Positions 1 to 7,599 of a DNA stretch of 17,131 nt are shown in pieces. The stretch covers positions 1 to 17,131 of the forward strand of contig JAIPHQ010000004.1 in the NCBI GenBank assembly GCA_021735115.1. Direction: 5' to 3'. The DNA is from Candidatus Omnitrophota bacterium (GTDB lineage: Bacteria > Omnitrophota > Koll11 > Duberdicusellales > 4484-171). The notes beneath the pieces were generated by a model that was not told the DNA's origin, made no database searches, and was given only the letters and a program-made list of their open reading frames with translations. Within the stretch, counting starts at the first letter, position 1. Each line of letters starts with the position of its first letter. The translations under genes were made by a program, and so were the position numbers.

Positions 1-613
1 CTTGATAGCTAAGACAGCCAAGACAACCAGCATTACAAAATCTGGCTACAGGTAAAGGAGCTTCCCACCGCTGCATAAAAAGATTCTTGGCAGCAAGGCA
101 ATTATAATTTAGGGCACAATTAAAAAGATGCTTATAAAGACGATTGTCGGGATATTTTTTAAGAAAGATATTGGCATTTTTTTCTATTATTTTATTATTA
201 TAAAAACCCGGTGCTTGCCTAATTCTTTTATCAATTTTTTTTGCCGCTATCATAAACTTACCTCCATACAAACCACAAGCAGTATAAGCCCAAAGAGGAA
301 GCTTTTTTTTCTTTTTTTCAAAATAAGCTGCAGGATTATATAAACGCAGGTAAGAAGGTGGTAAAAAAGCTGCTACCGAATAAACCCTCTTTCCTTTAAA
401 TCTTTCTAGTTTTTCATATCTTTTAGTAGATGAATTATAGCCAAAAGGGTAGCTATAAGGTAAATAGAAAAAAGTCGTTCCCGAAGGCGCAGGTATTAGC
501 TCATATTCCTGGGGAGAATGCAGCTCATTTAATAGGCTTCCCGACATCTTAAGAAAAGTGTGTGAATAGATTTTGCCTTGTTTATCAGAAAATAAAAGAT
601 AGGGTGCATTCAT
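1..613 (-). CDS. Radical SAM protein, N-terminal part (partial)
   Basis: This reading frame starts at the ATG at 613 and stays open for 204 codons to the left edge, so only the N-terminal part is present. A roughly 190-residue leading domain (with a LPLWAYTACGLYGGKF segment near residues 101-116) is followed by the motif CNAGCLGC at about residues 194-201. The CxxxCxxC spacing is the radical SAM [4Fe-4S] cluster signature. I recall similar proteins, with a long domain before a CNAxCLGC motif, as an uncharacterised family in several thermophilic and sulfur-cycling bacteria; the reaction is unknown. The start lies 25 bp after the stop of the DsbD-like gene on the same strand, so the two may be cotranscribed. 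No clear Shine-Dalgarno sequence precedes the ATG. The radical SAM assignment is firm; substrate and product cannot be inferred. Confidence 0.85.
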   Translation of the reverse strand, partial: MNAPYLLFSDKQGKIYSHTFLKMSGSLLNELHSPQEYELIPAPSGTTFFYLPYSYPFGYNSSTKRYEKLERFKGKRVYSVAAFLPPSYLRLYNPAAYFEKKKKKLPLWAYTACGLYGGKFMIAAKKIDKRIRQAPGFYNNKIIEKNANIFLKKYPDNRLYKHLFNCALNYNCLAAKNLFMQRWEAPLPVARFCNAGCLGCLSYQ

Positions 614-620
614 AAAATAT

Positions 621-641
621 TAAATTCAAATTTTGAATTTA
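621..641. repeat. 21-bp AT-rich perfect palindrome between two genes
   Basis: Ten-base arms TAAATTCAAA and TTTGAATTTA flank a single central base. The palindrome overlaps the stop codon of the DsbD-like gene and lies 7 bp before the ATG of the radical SAM gene. Its very small centre and lack of GC pairs make it a poor terminator. An operator-like binding site is possible, but AT richness makes chance a real alternative. Confidence 0.35.
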
Positions 642-2129
642 TTGTAGGCCAATTCCTATAATTTGAGGATTAATGATTAGAACCAAACCTAAGACTATCA
701 TAATAATTCCGCCAATTAACTTTATAATCTCAATTTGTTTTTGGCTTATTTTTTTAACTTGAAAGGTATATCCAAATATCAAAACTACTAATAATAAAGG
801 TAATACATAAATTAAATTATAAAAAAGTATATATAGATAATAAATACCAGAGGTTTCAATTCCTTTGTTAGCGAGAATAGTTGTAAATATTATGGGAAAA
901 CCTGCTGTACAGGGAAGTTCAACGCACGAACTGAAAACCGCTAACCCTAACGAAGATAAGATAAGCATAAAAAGAGAGCCTTCTTCAGCTATTTTTCTTA
1001 CTTGATTCATTTTCTTAATAAGCACTCCTCTTTGTTTATCGCCAATAGTTAAAGAGATGCCTTTTTTAAAGAAAAAGAAATCTTTACAATTAATTATTCC
1101 AGCTAAAATCGCAATAATTCCAATAATTATTCGAATCGGAGTAAAAAATCCCAAGCATTTAAATATATTAAGCCAAGCTACCATAAAAAGAAAATAAAAA
1201 AGAAAAATAACAAAAACAAAAGTAAGCCCTACTAGATATATTTTTTTCTTACTGCCTGAAGCTGAAACTAAAAGCGCCAAGAGTAAGGTTAAGACAAATA
1301 AATTACAGGGATTAAAACCATCAACAAGTGCAATAACAAAAGTAAACACTGGCAACGGAATTTTAGTTCCAAGGTTTTTTAAAAAATCAGAACTGTTAGA
1401 AGATCTTTTAGTAGATTCTCCTAAAGGTTTGGCTGAAACTACCTCTCTTTGGCCCCATTGGATAATCCAACCCTCTATCTTGGCAGCTTGATCAAAAATA
1501 ATTTTTCCTCTTGATATAAAAACTTCCTTAGGGTTAACCCTTTCTGCTTTTAATTTTTTAATTTCATTATCAATATCAGATGAAACCAGTACCCTTTTCA
1601 ACTGAATACTCCTGCCATCTTTACTTTGTGAAATCAGCACCCTGTCTTTATGCCAAATTTTTATCTCTCCTGGTAATGAATTTAGGTCTAACTCATTAAA
1701 AGATTTACTTTGGCCCGAAGGCATGGGGCAAAAATTCCCTTTTTTGGCCCTTAATGTTTCATCTATTTTATTAATTTCTTTGCTTCCTAAAGCCTTTGAA
1801 TTTTTATTTAACAAAAAGAAAGGTACTCCGGGACGAGTGTCGGGTAGATAATTTTTAAAATATTCCGCAGCTACTTTTTTATTAGCTGAAACTGACTTAT
1901 AAATCTCATATTCAATAACTATTAAATCATCATATTCAGCAAGTAATTTAGAAAAAATCAAAGGATCAGTTATAGCACAATTGCCGCAGCCAATGCCGGT
2001 AATATAGACTGCACAAAGACCTGGATATTTAGGAGAAGTTTCTTTAGCAGAAGAAAAATTTATTGGGATGAAAAATAATCCTAAAATAAATAATGTTACT
2101 ATAATTTTTATATTTTTTTGCCTAAACAT
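639..2129 (-). CDS. DsbD/CcdA-like membrane thiol-disulfide protein with N-terminal thioredoxin-like domain
   Basis: This 496-residue protein begins with a hydrophobic signal-like segment (residues 9-27). A thioredoxin-like domain follows, with the redox pair C48-G-N-C51 and a candidate cis-proline in the RPGVPFF segment (99-105). After a linker of about 150 residues, a multi-spanning domain (about 258-495) carries GFNPC (271-275) and SCVELPC (401-407). Conserved Cys-Pro and Cys residues in paired membrane repeats are typical of DsbD/CcdA transporters, which carry reducing equivalents across the inner membrane. The expected role is supply of electrons to extracytoplasmic thiols, for example in cytochrome c maturation or disulfide repair. 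The N-terminal domain probably faces the periplasm and exchanges electrons with the membrane part. The start is the ATG at 2129; there is no SD near it, and a TATAAT lies only about 11 nt upstream. Specific partners cannot be named. Confidence 0.75.
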   Translation of the reverse strand: MFRQKNIKIIVTLFILGLFFIPINFSSAKETSPKYPGLCAVYITGIGCGNCAITDPLIFSKLLAEYDDLIVIEYEIYKSVSANKKVAAEYFKNYLPDTRPGVPFFLLNKNSKALGSKEINKIDETLRAKKGNFCPMPSGQSKSFNELDLNSLPGEIKIWHKDRVLISQSKDGRSIQLKRVLVSSDIDNEIKKLKAERVNPKEVFISRGKIIFDQAAKIEGWIIQWGQREVVSAKPLGESTKRSSNSSDFLKNLGTKIPLPVFTFVIALVDGFNPCNLFVLTLLLALLVSASGSKKKIYLVGLTFVFVIFLFYFLFMVAWLNIFKCLGFFTPIRIIIGIIAILAGIINCKDFFFFKKGISLTIGDKQRGVLIKKMNQVRKIAEEGSLFMLILSSLGLAVFSSCVELPCTAGFPIIFTTILANKGIETSGIYYLYILFYNLIYVLPLLLVVLIFGYTFQVKKISQKQIEIIKLIGGIIMIVLGLVLIINPQIIGIGLQ

Positions 2130-2145
2130 AAGTAAATTATATTAT
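2118..2145 (+). promoter_or_regulatory. Candidate promoter for the GH94-like gene
   Basis: TTGCCT (2118-2123) and TATTAT (2140-2145) are separated by 16 bp on the plus strand, in the divergent gap and slightly inside the start of the minus-strand gene. A transcript starting near 2152 would carry the 2174-2194 hairpin in its leader. The hexamers are imperfect and the region is AT-rich, so this is tentative. Confidence 0.3.
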
Positions 2146-2173
2146 ACCAAATTATTCTCCAAATAAAACCTTA

Positions 2174-2194
2174 TTCCCACCTTCGAGGTGGGAA
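2174..2194. repeat. Perfect GC-rich hairpin abutting the start codon of the GH94-like gene
   Basis: Nine-base arms TTCCCACCT and AGGTGGGAA flank the loop TCG, and the hairpin ends one base before the ATG at 2195. The 3' arm overlaps GAGGTG (2185-2190), the best SD-like sequence for that ATG. Folding of the mRNA would therefore hide the ribosome site if 2195 is the true start. The hairpin stands out in an AT-rich gap and could equally be a mobile palindromic repeat. There is no U-tract on either side, so it does not look like a terminator. Confidence 0.65.
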
Positions 2195-4606
2195 ATGGTT
2201 GTAATATCTACAAAAAAAGATAAAATAATTGATATGATTTATAAATTCAATAATAATACAGAGGAATTTACAGTTAAGGACTCACACAGATATAACAACT
2301 ACTTTCCCTTAACAAATAAATCAGGAAGTTTACTTTCTTCGATAAGTCCTAACTTAGCCGGAGATATAAAAAGAGATAATGACCACTTTCTTACTCCACC
2401 CGCAACTGCAATAGATCTAAAGTATAACCCTTTAGTTCGCAGAGATTTTTTTATAAAAATTAACTCTGCTTCAGCAAAAGAAAAAATTATTAGGCTCTCA
2501 GATCCATATCCGGACAAGCTTCAAGCTGGTTTTTTTTATCATAAACTTACAAAATACACAAAGTTAATCGATATAGAAATATTAAATTTTATTCCTTATA
2601 ATCTTGATATTGAAGTTATGCAAATTAAGATAAAGAATAAATCAAATAAAGATTTGGATATCTCTGCTTGCTCGTCAATCCCCCTCTACGGAAGAAGTGA
2701 GTCAACACTACGCGACCATCGCCATGTAAGCAGTCTCTTAAATCGTATTAATTTAACCAAAAATGGCATCTTGCTTAGGCCTACTCTTTTATTTAATGAA
2801 GAAGGGCACAAATTAAATCAAACCACTTATTTTTGTTTAACCAAAAGCAGTCAAGTCAAAATCAAAGGCCAATTTCCTACTCTTGATTATTTCTGCGGCC
2901 AAGGAAGCCTAGCAAAACCTGATGCAATTTATAAAAATAAAAAATCAACTAAAAGAAAAATAAAAAGTTTTGATGGCAAAGAAGTTATAGCTGCTTTTGA
3001 ATTTGAAAAAAAATTATTGAAAAAAAATCAAACCACAAATTACATTCTCGGGTTAGGCTTAATTTCTGGTCCGAAAGATAAGTGCAAAAAGGAAATAACT
3101 AAATTATTTACCCACATTAATACTGAAAAGAAAATAAAAAAGAGTTTAGAAGATACAAAGAAATATTGGCAACAGACTTTTAAAAAAATAGAGTTTAATT
3201 TTACCGATAAAAATTATAATTGTTGGCTTAAATGGGTAAAAGCTCAACCTACCCTCCGTAAATTATTCGGCTGTTCTTTCCTACCCCATTTTGACTATGG
3301 AAAAGGCGGCAGGGGCTGGCGGGATCTTTGGCAAGATGCTTTAATTCTGCTCCATTATGAGCCAAGGGAAGCTTTTAGCTTAATAATAAACTCCTTTTCT
3401 GGTATACGCCTAGATGGGTCTAACGCTACTATAATAAAAAAAGACAATAGTTTCCTATCCGACCGCAATAAAATAAGCCGGGTCTGGTCTGACCATGGAG
3501 TCTGGCCATATCTTACTCTAGAATCTTATCTTAATTATAACGCTGATATAAATATTTTAAATCATCAGCTTCCCTATTTTCGTGATTCCCACTTATTTCG
3601 AGCCAAAAAAATAGATTATGACTTTAAACAAAAAGATTTTCTTTTACGCACAACTAACAAAAAAATTTATAAAGGCAACATCTTAGAACACCTTCTTATC
3701 CAAAATTTAACATCCTTTTTTAATGTCGGTTCTCATAATATTATCAAACTAGAAAGTGCTGACTGGAACGACGCCTTAGATATGGCAGATAATTATGGTG
3801 AAACTGTAGCTTTTAGCTTTATGTATGCCCATAACCTAAAAGGCATAGCTGAACTTCTCAAATCTTTAAAGAAAAAACAATCAAAAGTTAAAATTTTAAA
3901 GGAGATTACTTTTCTTTTAGATAGTTTAAATAATCCAATTAATTATAATAAATTCGTCCAAAAGCAAAAGAGATTAAAAGCTTATCTTAAAAATACAACA
4001 CAAATATCAGGGAAAACAGTTGAGATACCCATAGATGATATTATTTGTGACTTAGATAAAAAATACAAACATCTAAGTAGCTGGCTGATAAAAAATGAAT
4101 GGCTAAGCCAAGGCTTTTTTAACGGCTACTATGATAATGCCGGAAAAAGAGTTGGGGGCACAGATAGGAAGAAGATAAAAATGATGCTTGCCCCACAAGT
4201 TTTTGCAATAATGAGCGGGATAGCTACTGTAGACCAAATTAAAAAAATTTGGCAATCAGCAAACAAATACTTAAAAGATAACAATAAAAGCTTTCGCCTT
4301 AATACAAATTTTGGTTCTATTTATCCGGAATTAGGAAGGGCTTTTGGTTTTAAATACGGCGATAAAGAAAATGGTGCATTTTTTAGCCATATGCTGATTA
4401 TGTTTGCTTATGCTTTATATAAACGAGGATTCACAAAGGAAGGAAATCTTGTTTTTAACTCTATTTATAAGATGGTTAAATCTAATACAAATACAACTTA
4501 TCCTCAACTACCTGAATATTTTAATAACCAGGGCCAAGGCCTTTATTCTTATCTTACCGGCTCAGCCAGCTGGTATATCCATACCTTATTAACTAAAAAA
4601 CATTAA
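2195..4606 (+). CDS. GH94-type glycoside phosphorylase-like protein
   Basis: The 803-residue product has the length and order of GH94 phosphorylases (cellobiose and chitobiose phosphorylase relatives): an N-terminal beta-rich region up to about residue 320, then an (alpha/alpha)6-type region. Recognisable segments are GGRGWRDLWQDAL (371-383), RVWSDHGVWPYLTLE (429-443), SADWNDALDMA (521-531), LAPQVFAIMSGIA (665-677) and YSYLTGSASWY (784-794). In GH94 the DWND segment carries the catalytic acid, and the enzymes use phosphate to release a sugar 1-phosphate from a beta-linked disaccharide. No signal peptide is seen, so the protein is probably cytoplasmic. The substrate cannot be told from sequence. 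The ATG at 2195 has an SD-like GAGGTG inside a hairpin; an in-frame ATG at 2234 (MIYKFNNN) may fit the family's N-terminus better but lacks an SD. Confidence 0.75.
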   Translation: MVVISTKKDKIIDMIYKFNNNTEEFTVKDSHRYNNYFPLTNKSGSLLSSISPNLAGDIKRDNDHFLTPPATAIDLKYNPLVRRDFFIKINSASAKEKIIRLSDPYPDKLQAGFFYHKLTKYTKLIDIEILNFIPYNLDIEVMQIKIKNKSNKDLDISACSSIPLYGRSESTLRDHRHVSSLLNRINLTKNGILLRPTLLFNEEGHKLNQTTYFCLTKSSQVKIKGQFPTLDYFCGQGSLAKPDAIYKNKKSTKRKIKSFDGKEVIAAFEFEKKLLKKNQTTNYILGLGLISGPKDKCKKEITKLFTHINTEKKIKKSLEDTKKYWQQTFKKIEFNFTDKNYNCWLKWVKAQPTLRKLFGCSFLPHFDYGKGGRGWRDLWQDALILLHYEPREAFSLIINSFSGIRLDGSNATIIKKDNSFLSDRNKISRVWSDHGVWPYLTLESYLNYNADINILNHQLPYFRDSHLFRAKKIDYDFKQKDFLLRTTNKKIYKGNILEHLLIQNLTSFFNVGSHNIIKLESADWNDALDMADNYGETVAFSFMYAHNLKGIAELLKSLKKKQSKVKILKEITFLLDSLNNPINYNKFVQKQKRLKAYLKNTTQISGKTVEIPIDDIICDLDKKYKHLSSWLIKNEWLSQGFFNGYYDNAGKRVGGTDRKKIKMMLAPQVFAIMSGIATVDQIKKIWQSANKYLKDNNKSFRLNTNFGSIYPELGRAFGFKYGDKENGAFFSHMLIMFAYALYKRGFTKEGNLVFNSIYKMVKSNTNTTYPQLPEYFNNQGQGLYSYLTGSASWYIHTLLTKKH

Positions 4607-4707
4607 GAAAAATAATTCTATTTATTATTTGCGGGCAATATTCTGGATATTTAAAGCAATATTAAAAAGTAGAACTACGGCCCCTGATTTAAAAAAGTGA
4701 ATCTGCT

Positions 4708-4744
4708 AATGCAACATTTTCGTTGACAACACTTTTGTTGCATT
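4708..4744. repeat. Nested dyads in the gap between convergent genes
   Basis: Outer arms AATGCAACA (4708-4716) and TGTTGCATT (4736-4744) enclose an inner palindrome GTTG-A-CAAC (4722-4730). The block can also be read as two tandem 14-mers (4712-4725 and 4727-4740) that match at 12 of 14 positions, each starting CAAC and ending GTTG. It lies between the 3' ends of the convergent GH94-like gene and the pilus operon, so a bidirectional terminator is the simplest idea. The run of T after it on the minus strand is about 18 nt away, which is too far for a typical intrinsic terminator. Apart from this block, 4607-4750 shows nothing I can assign. Confidence 0.45.
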
Positions 4745-4750
4745 GGGATT

Positions 4751-5212
4751 TTAAAATAAGATAGAAAGTATTTTACTTTCTTTAGTCTCTTTTTCGCTTA
4801 GCTCTACGGAATTTTTATTTATTTCCAAAACAATATAACTACCTATCTTATCACCCTGATAAACTCGCTTACCATTGATGATTGCAAATGGATTATCTTG
4901 ATCAAAAATTATCCCTTCTAATCTATAACTAAAATTATTTAATTTTACCTCTGGTTTTTTTATTTCTTTTTTTAACTTAGGCTTTTGACTCTTTTTTTGT
5001 TTTAGCTCTGAAACTACCGGTTCTGATGGGCCTTGTTTTTTAGAAAAAAAGTAAAACACTACAATAGAAACTATACTCAAAAAAAGAGCTATTAAAATAA
5101 ATAGCTTAACTTTATTTTGATTTGGTTTCTTTTCTTTCGGCTGGTTATCTTCAGAGACAATACCAGCAGAATTTCCCTCTGCTTTCTTTAGAGCGTCATA
5201 AATTATACTCAT
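4751..5212 (-). CDS. GspB-like protein with C-terminal PilP/GspC-like domain
   Basis: This 153-residue protein starts with MSIIYDALKKAE, the short conserved N-terminal motif of GspB-like proteins. A single membrane span follows (about 36-56), then a Lys/Pro-rich linker (about 57-90), then a compact periplasmic domain (about 95-143) containing LEGIIFDQDNPFAIINGK. In known systems GspB works with the ATPase ExeA/GspA to help assemble or place the secretin in the outer membrane. Here the gene starts 3 nt after the stop of the ExeA-like ATPase gene, and the pilQ secretin lies two genes upstream, so the same role is likely. The C-terminal domain closely resembles the PilP-like protein of this operon. 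This is the last gene of the operon within the window. Confidence 0.7.
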   Translation of the reverse strand: MSIIYDALKKAEGNSAGIVSEDNQPKEKKPNQNKVKLFILIALFLSIVSIVVFYFFSKKQGPSEPVVSELKQKKSQKPKLKKEIKKPEVKLNNFSYRLEGIIFDQDNPFAIINGKRVYQGDKIGSYIVLEINKNSVELSEKETKESKILSILF

Positions 5213-5215
5213 GAT

Positions 5216-6022
5216 TTATTGTAATTCTTCGATACAAACTTTTAACATCGAAGCAGTGATTTGATTTTTTTCCTGGATAAAGCCTAAAAGCAAGACCCGT
5301 TCACAAAGTAAATTTATCAATCTAGGAATTCCTTTTGAGAATTGATAAATTATTTGATAACAATCATCTTCTAATAATAAATTTTCTGATCCCGATCTTT
5401 GCAGGCGGTAATGAACATATTGTTTAATTTCATCTTTTCTTAAGGGAAGCAGCCTGCAGCGAATACTTATCCTTTGTTTTATTTGACGGAGTTTAAAATT
5501 ATTCAATTTATCTTCTAGCTCCGGCTGGCCAATTAATAAAATCTGGAGTAACTTTTCTTGAGAAGTCTCTAGATTAGATAAGAGCCGAATTTGCTCAAGC
5601 TGCCTAGAGGTTAAATTTTGCGCCTCGTCAATAACCAGCAAGGCATTGCCACCGGATAAAGAAGTATCCACTAAAAAAGAATTGAGGCCTTTTACTAAAT
5701 CAAAGCGGTTTTTCCGGCCTAACTCCAGGCCAAAATCAGCAAGAATGCTTTTTAAGAGTTGAGTTTCACTAAAATTAGGATAGCTAAAAATCACAGAGGT
5801 TGCCACTTCTTTAGGCAATTGATTTAGGAACACTTTACAAAGAGTGGTTTTGCCAGTTCCAACTTCTCCAATAAGAGCAATCAAGCCTTTTTTTTGCCTG
5901 ATACCAAAATTAAGGGTAGCTAAAACTTCTCTATGGGTTGAGCTTTGATAAAAAAAATGAGGATCAGCAGTAATATTAAAAGGCGCGGTTTTTAGGCCAT
6001 AGGTAGCTAAATAGTTATTCAT
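5216..6022 (-). CDS. ExeA/GspA-like AAA ATPase of a secretin system
   Basis: This 268-residue AAA+ ATPase opens with YGLKTAPFNITADPHFFY (8-25), the characteristic start of ExeA-type ATPases. Walker A is GEVGTGKT (52-59) and Walker B is LLVIDEAQ (128-135). A sensor-like segment ILLIGQPEL (161-169) and the basic QRISIRCRL (183-191) follow. The peptidoglycan-binding C-terminal domain of Aeromonas ExeA is absent, as in many shorter relatives. The expected role is ATP-dependent help in placing the secretin through the cell wall, together with the GspB-like protein encoded next. The gene follows pilQ after a 53-bp gap filled by a palindromic repeat. The SD is weak. It could also be annotated as an AAA family general secretion ATPase; a plain DnaA or MoxR role is unlikely. 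Confidence 0.8.
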   Translation of the reverse strand: MNNYLATYGLKTAPFNITADPHFFYQSSTHREVLATLNFGIRQKKGLIALIGEVGTGKTTLCKVFLNQLPKEVATSVIFSYPNFSETQLLKSILADFGLELGRKNRFDLVKGLNSFLVDTSLSGGNALLVIDEAQNLTSRQLEQIRLLSNLETSQEKLLQILLIGQPELEDKLNNFKLRQIKQRISIRCRLLPLRKDEIKQYVHYRLQRSGSENLLLEDDCYQIIYQFSKGIPRLINLLCERVLLLGFIQEKNQITASMLKVCIEELQ

Positions 6023-6034
6023 GCTAATTCTTTA

Positions 6035-6066
6035 GAGATTGCTTCGGGCTTCGCCCTCGCAATGAC
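6035..6066. repeat. GTCATTGCGAG-type interspersed palindromic repeat
   Basis: Read on the minus strand, the 32-bp unit begins GTCATTGCGAGG and ends GAAGCAATCTC around an inner GGGC/GCCC stem, so it can fold into a near-complete hairpin. I recognise this as the widely scattered ATTGCGAG...GCAATC repeat found in many unrelated bacterial genomes. It fills most of the 53-bp gap between pilQ and the ExeA-like ATPase gene and is far more GC-rich than its surroundings. It is transcribed as part of the operon and could partly attenuate the downstream genes. Confidence 0.75.
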
Positions 6067-6075
6067 AAATCAGGT

Positions 6076-7599
6076 TTATTTTTTAATTTCATCTTTTTCA
6101 AATTTATCGGTAACATTCTTAGATTCAATTAATTCAATAGAATTAATTTCACCCGGCTCTAAAATATGAGCTGTAATAAATATCAATAAATCTATCTTTT
6201 CGGTATCATTAGTTTGCCGTTTAAACAACCAGCCTAAAATAGGAATTTTACTTAAAAAAGGTACGCCAATTTCTTCTTTTGATTTTACATCTTTAAGCAA
6301 TCCCCCGATAACCAAGGTCTCACCATCTTTCATTAATACTTGGGTTTCGGCTTCACGAGTATTTATCCTGGGATAAGATACAAGATCAGCATCTGCTGAT
6401 GAAATAGTTATTGTCCCACCTAATGAAGTAACAGCTGGATGAATAATCATATTTACAAAATCTTCATTTTCTCCTGAAACTTGAGGCACAACATTAAGTT
6501 GAATACCAATATCCTGGTAATAATCTAATGAACCTCCAGTTACAGTATTGGTCTCTGTACTCACCTCTGTACTCACTATTGGATATTTTTCACCAATTAA
6601 AATTGATGCTTCTTGATTATCTAAGGTCATAATGGTGGGGGCCGAAAGAGTATTGGTATAAACATCATCTTTAACTGCATGTAAAATTGCTTCTAGATTA
6701 GTTCCAGTAATTTTTTTAAAAGCAAACTCCAGTCCAGCCGAAGTAGGCAACCCTATTGTAGAAGGATTAAATACTGATGGATCTAAATCAGTAGGAAAAG
6801 GATCTATTGAACCAGTTCCTGTGCCTGAACCAATATTAATTGGTTCACCAGGAGACTCTCCAGTAAACCATTGGAAACCAAAGTCATCTAATAAGTCTTC
6901 ACTAACTTCCATAATCCGAGCCTTAATTAAAACCTGTTTCGGTTTTTTATCTATTAAATTTATTAAATTTTCTATCTCAACTATTTTCTTAGCCAAATCA
7001 GAGACCATCAAAACTTTTGTCTTGGCAGTTTTTGCTTCACCGGTTCTTTGCCTTTTAGTTACATCTACCCCAAATTCCCAGCCAGCCTGGCCGCTTACTT
7101 CTAAAACTGTAACCCTACCCACCGGTGAGAGCATAGGCTCAACCGCTTTTTTTGCATCATTGGCATCAATAAATTTTAAATTAAAAACTTTCATCTGAGG
7201 CCTTTCAACTTCTTGTCTAGTTTGATCTCTTTTTTCTCTCTCGGTAATTTTTTCTGTAGTATCAACAACAACTGTATTTTTGCCAACCCATTCATAGCTA
7301 TAATCATAAGGCCTAATTACCACCTCCAAGGCAGTAAGCCAATCTAGATCCTCTAGATTTACCGTAACTATCCCCTCAACGTCAGGACTGGTCGTAATAT
7401 TGACCTTTCTACCATCCCGATAAGCCTTTTGGGCGATGGAACGAATAACAGTTTTTATATTAGCATCCTTAAATTTAAGAACTTCAATATTTTGGGCAAA
7501 AATGGTGTTTATATTATTTTGAGTTAATAAAAAACTAAAAACTATAAAAAAACTAAAAATCAAAACTACTTTAATAAATTTATCTAAACTCCTAATCAT
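6076..7599 (-). CDS. pilQ: Type IV pilus secretin, PilQ-like
   Basis: The product is about 507 residues. It has a signal-like hydrophobic segment (about 9-35) ending near IFAQN, then a short STN-like N-domain (about 38-114, with LKFKDANIKTVI and VNLEDLDWLTAL). A NolW-type N1 domain follows (about 136-220). The secretin beta-domain (about 224-481) carries the signature VPFLSKIPILGWLFKR and then LLIFITAHIL. Secretins form the outer-membrane pore through which the pilus or a substrate passes. The protein is short for PilQ because no AMIN domains precede the N-domain. The chosen start is ATG 7599, with a strong GGAGG 6 nt upstream; a TTG two codons earlier is less likely. The start overlaps the pilP stop (ATGATTAG), which indicates translational coupling. 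Confidence 0.9.
   Translation of the reverse strand: MIRSLDKFIKVVLIFSFFIVFSFLLTQNNINTIFAQNIEVLKFKDANIKTVIRSIAQKAYRDGRKVNITTSPDVEGIVTVNLEDLDWLTALEVVIRPYDYSYEWVGKNTVVVDTTEKITEREKRDQTRQEVERPQMKVFNLKFIDANDAKKAVEPMLSPVGRVTVLEVSGQAGWEFGVDVTKRQRTGEAKTAKTKVLMVSDLAKKIVEIENLINLIDKKPKQVLIKARIMEVSEDLLDDFGFQWFTGESPGEPINIGSGTGTGSIDPFPTDLDPSVFNPSTIGLPTSAGLEFAFKKITGTNLEAILHAVKDDVYTNTLSAPTIMTLDNQEASILIGEKYPIVSTEVSTETNTVTGGSLDYYQDIGIQLNVVPQVSGENEDFVNMIIHPAVTSLGGTITISSADADLVSYPRINTREAETQVLMKDGETLVIGGLLKDVKSKEEIGVPFLSKIPILGWLFKRQTNDTEKIDLLIFITAHILEPGEINSIELIESKNVTDKFEKDEIKK

Noticed and set aside
128..343. 71-codon plus-strand ORF
   Set aside because: It is antisense to the radical SAM gene, whose minus-strand frame is continuous and carries the cluster motif.
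4404..4592. 62-codon plus-strand ORF inside the GH94-like gene
   Set aside because: It is out of frame within a clear coding region and has no motif of its own.
6821..7198. 125-codon plus-strand ORF
   Set aside because: It is a shadow of pilQ; no start signal and no recognisable protein.
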